From Companilactobacillus bobalius (GTDB lineage Bacteria; Bacillota; Bacilli; Lactobacillales; Lactobacillaceae): a DNA stretch of 16,116 nt. The translations under genes were made by a program, and so were the position numbers. The stretch spans positions 1-16,116 of the forward strand of contig NZ_LNUA01000035.1 in assembly GCF_009764355.1 (NCBI RefSeq). The letters run 5' to 3'. Each line of letters starts with the position of its first letter. Position 1 is the first letter of the stretch. Of this stretch, positions 6,169-12,451 are shown one piece after another. The notes under the pieces are model-generated. The model was not told where the DNA came from, ran no database searches, and worked only from the letters and a program-made list of their open reading frames with translations.

Positions 6169-7096
6169 GTTTTCCAAACCCCTTTCGGAGTTCAGCAAGC
6201 ATTTCTTGTCTTGTCTGATCTCTTATTGTTTTATCATGCTCAATCTGTCGTTCGGCTAAAATCTGTTTTTCAGTTGAGCCTAGTGGTAGGCCTTTAACTT
6301 TATCGGTAGCACGCCATTTTTCTTGTTCTGTTAATTCACCATTATTCTGGATATTAAAAAGTTTTTGACGCTCATCTTGGAACTTACCTTGAGAAAAGTC
6401 GTTTGCGTCTTTTCTTTCAGGCTTCCAAGTAAAAGTATAACCAATCACTGGTTTCCCACGACCTTTACCATATTTTTTTCGTATAGTTAGGCCTCTAAAC
6501 AAAGGGGTTAGTTCTTCCTTAATTGGGCGAATAACCCTAGATTCAACGTTCGCAGGCTTACTCCAATAGCTTTGTGGAATATCTAGTAGTTCAAAGAAAT
6601 CATTTTTAGAAAAATAAGCATAACCAGTGGTTCGGAATTGTTTAAGAATACGAAAAGTTGTTTTTGCGTAACTACTCTTTAAATCTCGGAACTCTGTCAA
6701 AGCATAACGAACCCAACTTTCGAGATTATTTAGAAGTTTCAACGCTTTGGGATAAATTTGAATATCAACATAAGGAACGTCTGCAGATCCCTTAATTTCA
6801 AATCGAGTGAACATGACAAACATCTCTCTATCAAGACCATCTTTACTTCGAGAGCCAAATCTAAGACCTAGTATTTTTTGATATGTACTTTGTATGTCAT
6901 CAATAAACCGATTATTTGCGGTTGGCTTATAGGCACTTAACTCTTTTAACTGATCAAAGGTAAATCTAACAGTATCATCACCTTTATCACGCATTCTAGA
7001 AACTACAGAAAAGAACAAATTCATTTCTACAGGAGTAAACCTTCGCAAGGGGATTGTATTTAATTCAGGGTCATATTTGACTAATTCATTGCTCAT
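6161..7096 (-). CDS. repA: Rep_3-family replication initiator, replicon 1
   Basis: 311 residues. The N-terminal half (KYDPELNTIPLRRFTPVEMNLFF, DTVRFTFDQLKELS, DREMFVMFTRFEI, WVRYALTEFRDLKSSYAKTTFRILKQF, FFELLDIPQSYW) is the Rep_3 initiator fold with tandem winged helices that binds iterons and opens the origin. The C-terminal part (ELTPLFRGLTIRKKYGKGRGKPVIGYTFTWKPE and a charged tail) is typical of the Lactobacillus group. It starts at the ATG at 7096 after AAGGAGG. The iterons lie directly upstream, as expected for theta replicons. It differs clearly from the homologue at 14486-15421, most at QSYW onward (SKPANVESRVIRP against KKSGDIDRYVIKP). Confidence 0.92.
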   Translation of the reverse strand: MSNELVKYDPELNTIPLRRFTPVEMNLFFSVVSRMRDKGDDTVRFTFDQLKELSAYKPTANNRFIDDIQSTYQKILGLRFGSRSKDGLDREMFVMFTRFEIKGSADVPYVDIQIYPKALKLLNNLESWVRYALTEFRDLKSSYAKTTFRILKQFRTTGYAYFSKNDFFELLDIPQSYWSKPANVESRVIRPIKEELTPLFRGLTIRKKYGKGRGKPVIGYTFTWKPERKDANDFSQGKFQDERQKLFNIQNNGELTEQEKWRATDKVKGLPLGSTEKQILAERQIEHDKTIRDQTRQEMLAELRKGFGKHA

Positions 7097-7115
7097 AAAA
7101 TAACCTCCTTGAATA

Positions 7116-7144
7116 ATACTACCTTATTTGAATACAGGAGTAAA
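7116..7144 (-). promoter_or_regulatory. repA promoter, replicon 1
   Basis: On the minus strand, TTTACT (7144-7139), 17 bases, then TAGTAT (7121-7116), upstream of the AAGGAGG and ATG of repA. The iterons begin at once on the far side, so RepA bound to iterons could repress its own promoter. The equivalent in replicon 2 (TTGATA-17-TATAAT) is stronger. Confidence 0.5.
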
Positions 7145-7148
7145 TAAA

Positions 7149-7206
7149 TGTAGTCGATAAACAGACAAAATGTAGTCGATAAACAGACAAAATGTAGTCG
7201 ATAAAC
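7149..7206. repeat. Iterons of replicon 1 (two full, one partial)
   Basis: Two tandem 22-bp repeats (7149-7170, 7171-7192) and a third broken after 14 bases (7193-7206). Each repeat is TGTAGTC followed by the 15-base core GATAAACAGACAAAA. They are RepA binding sites and part of the replication origin. The core is shared exactly with replicon 2; the first seven bases are not. Confidence 0.9.
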
Positions 7207-7210
7207 TTCT

Positions 7211-7300
7211 GTACGCCTTGGGGGAGTAAGGCGCAATAGGGGTCTAAAAGAGGTTTAAAAGAGGTTTATAAAAGAGGTATAAAAGAGGCACCGCTGTACA
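7211..7300. other. Origin region 1: hairpin and TAAAAGAGG repeats
   Basis: Next to the iterons is a hairpin CGCCTT (7214-7219) / AAGGCG (7228-7233) with an 8-base loop, then four copies of TAAAAGAGG at 7245, 7256, 7269 and 7280, spaced 11, 13 and 11 bases apart. The same layout recurs in replicon 2. The AT-rich repeats fit a DNA-unwinding element or a second set of protein sites, for example for RepB. Which of these is not shown by sequence. Confidence 0.6.
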
Positions 7301-7331
7301 AGATCAAAATCTAAAACAAAAATACAAAGGA

Positions 7332-7610
7332 GTGAGCCAAAAACCGGCTCACATTAAATTCCAGTCGCTATGCTCCTTGCGCCTCACTTCGTTCGTTGCC
7401 TAAAAAGGTGTGGCAAGCCACATTAATTCGGGCGCTGACGCCCCGAACCCCGTCCAAGCTGAGCCAGCTTAACCGCTTTTTCACTCGCCGTTAGGCAGGA
7501 AAGCAAAGTTTTATAGAAACTTTGGCTTTCGCCAATTCAGTGTTAAGACTGGTTTAGAGCTGTCAATTCCTTATGCTCCCACGCTGCGCTCGTCCGCTAC
7601 CATTGACAGC
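7332..7610. other. Conserved multi-hairpin stretch, copy B
   Basis: A non-coding stretch packed with stems: GTGAGCC/GGCTCAC (7332-7338/7346-7352), TGTGGC/GCCACA (7409-7414/7417-7422), GGGCG/CGCCC (7430-7434/7439-7443), AAGCTG/CAGCTT (7456-7461/7465-7470), a 13-bp stem with one bulge (7499-7511/7517-7530), and GCTGTCAAT/ATTGACAGC (7559-7567/7602-7610). The full series recurs at 15716-15989, and its end recurs at 1-90. It could be a structured RNA (a lactis-plasmid-like motif is one comparison to make) or a structured DNA site for replication or mobilisation. Confidence 0.6.
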
Positions 7611-7759
7611 AAATAGTTAGCTTTTCTAAAACTTGATAAAGATTTAACTGCTATGTCCCTTTTTAAGGGCCTTATTTTTTGTTCTCAGCGATTTTAAGGC
7701 TACTTATATACATTTATACCAAAGTCAAAATAAAAATCCCTCAGCGACTTTTTAGAGGC

Positions 7760-7954
7760 CTAAATTACAAAGACTGGGCGATTAATAATATCTTCTTGTC
7801 TTTTTTGCAAAATATAAGTATACAGGGAACCATACAAGTTCTTTTTGATCTCGTCAGGTTCATTGACAGAAGCTTCAAACAATTCTTGAATATCAACTTG
7901 CCATGGATCAGCAAGCATTTCATCAATTGGTTTTAATACTTTCTTTTCGTCCAT
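7760..7954 (-). CDS. Conserved plasmid small hypothetical protein, copy B
   Basis: 64 residues, not recognised. It starts at the ATG at 7954, which is 8 bases after AGGAG. It is acidic in the first half (DEKKVLKPIDEML) and soluble, ending RQEDIINRPVFVI. The copy at 239-451 lacks this ATG (ATT instead), but most residues are the same. In both places it lies between the multi-hairpin stretch and the oriT-like site, with its 5' side toward the oriT. This linkage hints at a role in mobilisation or replication control, though nothing in the protein shows it. Confidence 0.6.
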   Translation of the reverse strand: MDEKKVLKPIDEMLADPWQVDIQELFEASVNEPDEIKKNLYGSLYTYILQKRQEDIINRPVFVI

Positions 7955-8233
7955 CCTAATTACTCCTGACATCAAAATAATGATTTCAGTTTAGATTTAC
8001 AGATTTTACAGTACCGTTATTCAAAATTTGTTACCAAACTTATAAAGATTCTTTGCACAGAACGATTAAAAAAATCTGGCTTAAAACAGCGTAATCCGCA
8101 ACACTTTTTAAATATTTAAAACATAACAATCTTAGTTAGGTGCAAACATAAATTGAATTAAAAATACAGTCAATTCAACAACGACAAAAATTGATTTTAT
8201 GGTTATCAGAAGACCGAGTGAAACAAGGTCAGT

Positions 8234-8263
8234 GCGCACTTACACATAGAATGAATTCTATGT
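8234..8263 (-). other. oriT: oriT-like site B (same nick core, different hairpin)
   Basis: On the minus strand a 9-bp inverted repeat (8263-8255 with 8252-8244, loop of 2) is followed after one base by TAAGTGCGC (8242-8234). The geometry equals that of site A and the flanking GACCTYGTTTCACTCGG is shared, but the stem sequence is unrelated (ACATAGAAT here, ACCCTTGACA in A). This is what is expected of oriT sites recognised by different relaxase or accessory specificities. Confidence 0.65.
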
Positions 8264-8327
8264 TGTGCTAGACCCATTAAAAACCTGTATCAGAAGTCGC
8301 CGTTGGCGACAACAAAATCAAACTAAT

Positions 8328-8573
8328 TTACCCAAAATCAATTTGATCTAACATACTTTAGGTACTTGCTTGGTCTAAGCCTAAATAAGCTAAAGTCATT
8401 AATTCACTTGAATGATTTAATAAGTGCATGACTAAGCCAATATTGTAATTTGATTGCGTGTAAACACGATAAGCCCCAGTTTTGCGCATCGTATGAGTAC
8501 CTAGATAATTAATTCCTAATAGATCGTCAACCTTACTCATAATTTTGTAGAACTGCTTTTCAGTAATATGGCG
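8328..8573 (-). pseudogene. 3' remnant of a second tyrosine recombinase
   Basis: The minus strand encodes RHITEKQFYKIMSKV, GTHTMRKTGAYRVYTQSNYN, LLNHSS and LAYLGLDQAST, matching the last 80 codons or so of the recombinase at 1219-1806. A GAA-to-TAA change at 8356-8358 cuts off the last ten codons, whose sense (SMLDQIDFG) continues to the original stop at 8328. The 5' side ends abruptly at 8573, where IS3-type sequence begins. H, R, H and Y of the active site remain, but the first Arg and Lys are lost, so it cannot be active. Its first 13 codons are found at 11196-11232. Confidence 0.85.
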
Positions 8574-9018
8574 TGCTGACATTACTTATTTGGAATTATG
8601 TCCAGGAACCTGGGGTTATCTCAGTTCTATTTACGAACCAAAGGTTCATCAAGTTCTTGCTTTCAAGATTGGTCGTCAGATGGAGGCGACGTTAGTTGTA
8701 GAAACGATTAATCAGGCGCTTGAATGTCATCAAAAGCCACAATATTTTCACTCTGACATGGGTTCACAGTACACCAGCAACGAAGTTGAAACTTTACTTG
8801 AACGGCATCAGATTAGCCACTCATACTCAAAACAAGGTTATCCTTATGATAATGGGCCAATTGAAGCTTTTCACTCATTGTTGAAGAGAGAGTTTGCCTT
8901 TCAAACAACTTTTTCCAATTTTGAGGACTTGGTAATCCGAACCTCAAATTACATCAGTTGGTTTAATTCCGACAGAATTAGAACGAGTGTTTAGAAAAAG
9001 ATGTGCCATTTATTGACA
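8574..9018 (+). pseudogene. IS3-family transposase OrfB fragment
   Basis: In-frame from 8575: ADITYLELCPGTWGYL, HSDMGSQYTS, ISHSYSKQGYPYDNGPIEAFHSLLKRE, YISWFNSDRIRTSV, stop at 8994. These are the DDE-integrase core motifs of IS3-family OrfB, and both Asp and the Glu (IEAFHS) are present. The N-terminal part and OrfA are missing, and the C terminus ends about 20 residues early compared with related OrfB proteins. The sequence may run on to a right end near TTATTGACA (9018); that boundary is a guess. The left edge is fused to the truncated recombinase, so the element was cut by deletion or recombination. Confidence 0.8.
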
Positions 9019-9032
9019 TAGGAGCAATTCGA

Positions 9033-9331
9033 AACTTAGTAAACATAACAAATAATTCTTTATTTAATTCAGAGTTACTTCAGCAATCAAAATAGGAGTC
9101 CATCAGTTTTTCATAAGTTTATCGCATATTTTTCTCCAAGCGAATATTTAAAGTTGGTTTATAGTTACTCAAATTTTGAAGTTAATAATAAGAGGATCGA
9201 ACGGTCTAATTTTATTATCATAATCATACATATGAGAGATAAATGGGAAAATAAATTTATTTCAATTGAAGTAAACTTCCGCAAGGAAATGGTATTTAAT
9301 TCAGAAACATATTTTATCAATTTATTACTAA
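9033..9331 (-). pseudogene. Decayed 5' part of a third repA gene
   Basis: The bases align along their length with 15129-15421, the first 100 codons or so of repA of replicon 2. Conserved blocks include TTAGTAAACATAACAAA, TTTTTCATAAGTTT, GTTGGTTTATAGTTRCTCAA, and ATTYATTTCAAT near the start. The frame is disrupted by many changes and indels and the start ATG is gone (9329-9331). A plus-strand ORF over the same bases is incidental. It shows that another Rep_3 replicon was once here, downstream of the IS3 fragment. Confidence 0.75.
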
Positions 9332-9350
9332 TAAAATACTCCCAAGACCT

Positions 9351-9386
9351 AAAAAAGCCCCCATGAAAATTACATCACAGGGAGCT
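9351..9386 (-). terminator. Terminator of the PTS permease gene
   Basis: On the minus strand AGCTCCC (9386-9380) and GGGGGCT (9362-9356) form a stem with one mismatch, followed by a run of T (9355-9351). It lies 17 bases beyond the permease stop codon. Confidence 0.7.
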
Positions 9387-9403
9387 TTACAAACCATAAA
9401 ATA

Positions 9404-10789
9404 TTAATTACTTGTTGCGTGTTCTGTAGTGGCAGCAGCTTCAGCTTCTTTAATATGTGCTTCTTTATCAGCTGCAACTTGTTCTTGTCCATACAAGATT
9501 TGATCTTGTTTGTGTACAAATGGCCAGTAAACGAAGAACGAAAGTACTAAGACAATTGCTTGCCAAATCATCATCTTCCAACCACCGACTAATAAGCCAG
9601 AGATAACTGGTGGTGTGGTCCATGGCACCTGAACACCAGTAAAGTATGGAATAACACCTAATTTAATTAACCAATATGTGGAACCCATTGATATGGCTGG
9701 CATAAACATGAATGGCAAAATTAAAATTGGGTTCATAACAACTGGAACTCCGAACAAAACGGGTTCGTTAATATTGAAGAGTCCTGGTACGAATGACAAA
9801 CGCCCAATACTCTTCATCTGAGCTGACTTGGCAAAGAATGCCATGAAGAAAACTAATCCAATTGTTATACCGGAACCAGTCACAGTACCAAATTGATCAA
9901 GTAAGGATGAAACGGCAATATGACCTCCATTTGCGGCTGTCACAACACCATGTGCCTTAAAAATTGCGGCATTCGATAAACTATTGGCACCTAAAATTGG
10001 ACCCATGATACCACCGACAATAACCGCACCATGAATACCAAAGAACCAGAAGAATGGAATCAATAGTGAAATAATAAGAACGCCACCAAATGAGTCTGTC
10101 ATTCCTTGTAATGGTGTCTGAATAGTTTGATAAATCCACTGTGTCATAGTTGTATGAGCAGTTGCATCAAATAAGATATAAACGATTAACCAACCGGTAA
10201 TAATGACAAAGGATGGAATCAAGGCCACAAATGATTCTGCTACTGCTGGTGGAACTTGATCTGGTAATTTGATGGTCACATGATTTTTGATAAACCAAGA
10301 ATAAATCCAACCAGTTAACAATCCAACAATAATAGCAGCGATCATACCTTGACCACCAAGCCAAGTCCGATCAATAAATCCAGTTAACATCGTTGGTGCC
10401 TGTGAAGCAGAAACCACAGTTTTAGTACCATTCATAACAGCTGTCGTAGGACGCATAATTAGGAAGAAACTTACCAAAGCCGTCATGCCGGCCGGCAAAG
10501 GTTCAAAACCATCATCTTTTACCCAAGTATAGGCAATTCCTACTACGGCAAAAATTGCTACCACTCCAAAAGAAGCGTTGTAGGCTTGCGTCCAGTAAGG
10601 AATTAACCCAGTTGCTTTCATCCAATTAGCAATTGGTGCGAATGGAAAGGCACTTAAAAGCAAGAATATAGATCCACTCATAATAAATGGCAAACTGACT
10701 AACATACCATTCTTTAGGCTTGTGATTGCTTTGGTATTAACAAACTTCATAATTGGAGGAAGAAGTTTGTTGTTAATCCAATCATTCAT
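9404..10789 (-). CDS. celB: PTS lactose/cellobiose-family EIIC sugar permease
   Basis: 461 residues, about ten membrane segments. It starts WINNKLLPPIMKFVNTKAITSLKNGM, the usual opening of the EIIC lactose/cellobiose family, and holds the family's substrate-site region (FGIHGAVIVGGIMGPIL, NGGHIAVSSLLDQFGT, SFVPGLFNINEPVLFGVPVVMNP). It would carry a beta-glucoside or cellobiose across the membrane while EIIB phosphorylates it. No EIIA or EIIB gene is nearby, so these would come from the chromosome. The C terminus has a polar Glu/Ala-rich tail. The ATG at 10789 follows AGGTG with 7 bases between. It has its own promoter, cre-like box and terminator, so it is a single-gene unit. Confidence 0.9.
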   Translation of the reverse strand: MNDWINNKLLPPIMKFVNTKAITSLKNGMLVSLPFIMSGSIFLLLSAFPFAPIANWMKATGLIPYWTQAYNASFGVVAIFAVVGIAYTWVKDDGFEPLPAGMTALVSFFLIMRPTTAVMNGTKTVVSASQAPTMLTGFIDRTWLGGQGMIAAIIVGLLTGWIYSWFIKNHVTIKLPDQVPPAVAESFVALIPSFVIITGWLIVYILFDATAHTTMTQWIYQTIQTPLQGMTDSFGGVLIISLLIPFFWFFGIHGAVIVGGIMGPILGANSLSNAAIFKAHGVVTAANGGHIAVSSLLDQFGTVTGSGITIGLVFFMAFFAKSAQMKSIGRLSFVPGLFNINEPVLFGVPVVMNPILILPFMFMPAISMGSTYWLIKLGVIPYFTGVQVPWTTPPVISGLLVGGWKMMIWQAIVLVLSFFVYWPFVHKQDQILYGQEQVAADKEAHIKEAEAAATTEHATSN

Positions 10790-10816
10790 TAAAATCACCT
10801 CAAATAATAATTGAAA

Positions 10817-10832
10817 ATCTTCGGCCGAAGAT
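10817..10832. promoter_or_regulatory. 16-bp perfect palindrome in the permease leader
   Basis: ATCTTCGGCCGAAGAT is an exact palindrome between the cre-like box and the ribosome site of the permease gene. It could be the operator of a sugar-responsive repressor or a short hairpin in the leader. No regulator gene is present nearby. Confidence 0.45.
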
Positions 10833-10840
10833 CATGTAAC

Positions 10841-10854
10841 GTAAAGCGCTTTCA
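10841..10854. promoter_or_regulatory. cre-like site (catabolite control)
   Basis: On the minus strand TGAAAGCGCTTTAC matches 12 of 14 positions of the CcpA box TGWAARCGYTWNCW. It lies just downstream of the -10 (10868-10863), about at the start of transcription, where CcpA binding represses. This fits glucose repression of a beta-glucoside permease. Confidence 0.65.
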
Positions 10855-10862
10855 ACAAATCC

Positions 10863-10892
10863 AGTATAAGCTTTAAAATGTCTTACTGTAAA
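10863..10892 (-). promoter_or_regulatory. Promoter of the PTS permease gene
   Basis: On the minus strand TTTACA (10892-10887), 18 bases, then TATACT (10868-10863). The cre-like box and a palindrome follow before the ribosome site. Confidence 0.55.
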
Positions 10893-10904
10893 GTTATTCC
10901 CCAA

Positions 10905-10960
10905 ATAAAAAACATGTCCCATTAAATAAAGGGCTTATGTGTCCTAAATGGAACATGTTT
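10905..10960 (-). terminator. Stem-loop terminator of the broken SDR gene
   Basis: AAACATGTTCCATT (10960-10947) and AATGGGACATGTTT (10923-10910) pair at 13 of 14 positions on the minus strand and run into a T-rich stretch. It lies 24 bases beyond the stop of the SDR remnant and so is probably the gene's original terminator. The loop is 23 bases. Confidence 0.5.
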
Positions 10961-10983
10961 CAAATGAATTTTTATACATAGAA

Positions 10984-11156
10984 TTAGACCTGGCTAACTG
11001 CCTCACTGACAGGTGTTTTTCCCTCGCTAATTGCAAACTCTTTCTTAATTGTTTGATCATTATGCAACGTTGCAACAATCACTTCAGCCACATCTTCACG
11101 TGCAATTTGGCCCTTACGTTGATTAAGTTGAACTCCGCCCTTGCCAGTTTCATTTG
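10984..11156 (-). pseudogene. 3' remnant of an NAD(P)-binding SDR-like oxidoreductase
   Basis: The minus strand reads ETGKGGVQLNQRKGQIARE, then DVAEVIVATLHNDQTIKKEF, AISEGKTPVSEAVSQV and a TAA at 10984. This resembles the C-terminal end of atypical SDR (YhfK/YwnB-like, NAD(P)H-binding) proteins, with the typical I.REDVA.VIVA.L helix and a final EGKTP.SEA segment. Only about 55 codons remain. The 5' part is cut exactly where a 36-bp palindrome begins (11157). It is not functional. Confidence 0.65.
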
Positions 11157-11192
11157 GTCAACCACCATCGACTTTAGTCGATGGTGGTTGAC
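11157..11192. repeat. 36-bp perfect palindrome at a fragment junction
   Basis: Bases 11157-11173 are the exact inverse of 11176-11192 (17-bp arms, such as GTCAACCACCATCGACT, 2-base loop). It joins the broken SDR gene and the broken recombinase gene. There is no T-run, so it is not a normal terminator. It may be the scar of a recombination or transposition event. Confidence 0.7.
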
Positions 11193-11195
11193 GAA

Positions 11196-11232
11196 CGTTT
11201 GAATCTTTGATGGGTAAGACAACTTGTCGCAT
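11196..11232 (-). pseudogene. 5' remnant of the split recombinase (first 13 codons)
   Basis: From an ATG at 11232 the minus strand encodes MRQVVLPIKDSNV, matching MQQIVLPIKDSNV at the start of the recombinase at 1806. The match stops at the palindrome. It sits divergent to, and about 100 bases from, a toxin-antitoxin operon, as the intact gene does at 1806/1939. Confidence 0.8.
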
Positions 11233-11267
11233 AAGCTGTTAGTTCCTTTACTTTAAAATTAATTTAG

Positions 11268-11296
11268 TTGCAGAAAACCTAAAAATCGAATATTAT
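11268..11296 (+). promoter_or_regulatory. Promoter of the RelB/YafQ-type operon
   Basis: TTGCAG (11268-11273), 17 bases, then TATTAT (11291-11296), followed by AAAGGAGG and the antitoxin ATG at 11336. It is probably autorepressed by the RHH antitoxin. Confidence 0.55.
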
Positions 11297-11335
11297 AATG
11301 TAGTACGATGGTAAACTTAAAGGAGGCGGATTAGA

Positions 11336-11614
11336 ATGAGTAATACTATTATTAAAAACAAGACAATTTCAACTCGTGTAACACCTGACATTAGTGAACG
11401 GGCTAAAGCTAATCTAGCAAAACAAGGGCTAACCGTTTCTGAGTATATACGCTTATCGTTAGTTAAAGCGGCCAATAATGAAGTTCGATTAGTCAGCTTT
11501 TTAGATTCTCCGGAAGCCTTAGCCGCTAAAAAAGAAGCAGAAACAGGGCAGGTCAAAAACATTGGTTCATTGACTGACTTTGAAGATTGGATCGATAAGC
11601 TAGATGCAAATTAA
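11336..11614 (+). CDS. RelB/DinJ-family antitoxin
   Basis: 92 residues. The N terminus (KTISTRVTPDISERAKANLAKQGLTVSEYIRLSL) is a ribbon-helix-helix DNA-binding domain of the RelB/DinJ family, with a beta strand that inserts in the major groove and a T.SEYIR helix. The C-terminal tail (SLTDFEDWIDKLDAN) is acidic and likely wraps the toxin. The ATG follows AAAGGAGG closely. It overlaps the toxin gene by 11 bases. The protein would neutralise the toxin and repress the operon. Confidence 0.88.
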   Translation: MSNTIIKNKTISTRVTPDISERAKANLAKQGLTVSEYIRLSLVKAANNEVRLVSFLDSPEALAAKKEAETGQVKNIGSLTDFEDWIDKLDAN

Positions 11615-11906
11615 ACAGACCAAATCTTTTGAACGTGAATTAAAAAAACTAGTCAAAAAACATTTCCCAATAACTGTCTTGAAGCCTTGTTTAGAAGCAA
11701 TTGTTGAACAAGATGTACTTGTTTTGAAACAGATTAAAGATCATGCATTAAAAGGAAATTGGCGTGGCTATCGTGAATTTCACCCTGCCAGATATGGAAA
11801 CTATGGTAAAAATTATGACAACTGGATTGTTATTTATCAGCTAGATCATGATGAATTGATTTTGTTATTGGTTGCAACTGGCTCCCATGAAATCTTGAAT
11901 CAATAG
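11604..11906 (+). CDS. YafQ/RelE-family mRNA interferase toxin
   Basis: 100 residues. The motifs KSFERELKKLVKK, DHALKGNWRGYREFHP, NWIVIYQLD and LLLVATGSHEIL follow the YafQ family, where the His in the GSHEIL region and those in the DH and REFH segments form the catalytic site for ribosome-dependent mRNA cleavage. It starts within the antitoxin (11-base overlap), which couples the two. It ends 10 bases before the hairpin repeat. It probably works as an addiction module for the arsenic-resistance half of the plasmid. Confidence 0.88.
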   Translation: MQIKQTKSFERELKKLVKKHFPITVLKPCLEAIVEQDVLVLKQIKDHALKGNWRGYREFHPARYGNYGKNYDNWIVIYQLDHDELILLLVATGSHEILNQ

Positions 11907-11915
11907 CTATAGTTT

Positions 11916-12025
11916 AGGGGCACTTATAAAAAAATAAATTAAAATAACCCCCGATATCTACATTATAGATATTGGGGGCTATTCTTTCAATGTTTTCGAG
12001 GGGCGATTTTATAAAAATGGACCCT
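11916..12025. repeat. MITE-like/bidirectional hairpin repeat, copy 2
   Basis: A 110-base counterpart of 3401-3523. It starts AGGGGC and ends GGACCCT; the right end overlaps the stop codon of arsC. The stem is 11943-11960 with 11966-11983, 18 bp with one G-T pair and one mismatch. The position of the stem mismatch differs from that in copy 1. It lies between the convergent toxin and arsC genes and could end both transcripts. Confidence 0.55.
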
Positions 12026-12440
12026 ATTTATAATTTTGTACAAGTTCGAATAGATTATCTTTTATTTTGTTTCGAACTTTTCTAAAGGCTTGTAGTTTTT
12101 CTTTTTCTGTTCCAGTGGTTTTTGCAGGGTCGGGTAATGGCCAATGAATACTTGTAGCTTGTGGTGGAATAACTGGACATTTATCTCGTGCATCACCGCA
12201 TAAAGTGACAATTAGATTAGCTGAATTGAAGTAATTTAAATCAATCAGTTTTGAATACTGCTGACTAATATCGACACCATCTTCTGCCATAACTTGTACT
12301 GCATTTTTGTTTAAACCATGCTTTTCTACGCCCGCACTTCTAATTTCAAATTTATCGGAAGGAAAAAGTTCTTTTGCGTATCCTTCGGCCATTTGGCTTC
12401 GACATGAATTCCCGGTACAGAGAAAATAGATTTTTTTCAT
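12024..12440 (-). CDS. arsC: Arsenate reductase, thioredoxin-coupled
   Basis: 138 residues of the low-molecular-weight phosphatase fold. It reduces arsenate to arsenite in the cytosol using the loop CTGNSCRS (C8, C13, R14) and the redox pair C81 and C88 ([11 protein letters not shown]); D104 in PLPDPA is the general acid. This is the S. aureus pI258 type that is recycled by thioredoxin. It is the last gene of the operon, 11 bases after acr3, with a GGAGT ribosome site. Its product is exported by the upstream Acr3. The stop lies at the edge of the hairpin repeat. Confidence 0.94.
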   Translation of the reverse strand: MKKIYFLCTGNSCRSQMAEGYAKELFPSDKFEIRSAGVEKHGLNKNAVQVMAEDGVDISQQYSKLIDLNYFNSANLIVTLCGDARDKCPVIPPQATSIHWPLPDPAKTTGTEKEKLQAFRKVRNKIKDNLFELVQNYK

Positions 12441-12451
12441 TTGGTTACTCC

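Noticed and set aside
7679..7936. Plus-strand ORF of 85 codons
   Set aside because: It is antisense to the conserved small ORF at 7760-7954 and has no ribosome site.
8574..9018. Intact IS3-family insertion sequence
   Set aside because: OrfA, the N-terminal half of OrfB and a matching left inverted repeat are missing.
9154..9366. Plus-strand ORF of 70 codons
   Set aside because: It covers the antisense of a decayed repA and has no ribosome site or recognisable protein features.
10948..11202. Plus-strand ORF of 84 codons
   Set aside because: It is antisense to the SDR remnant and runs through the palindrome; the minus-strand reading has clear family features.
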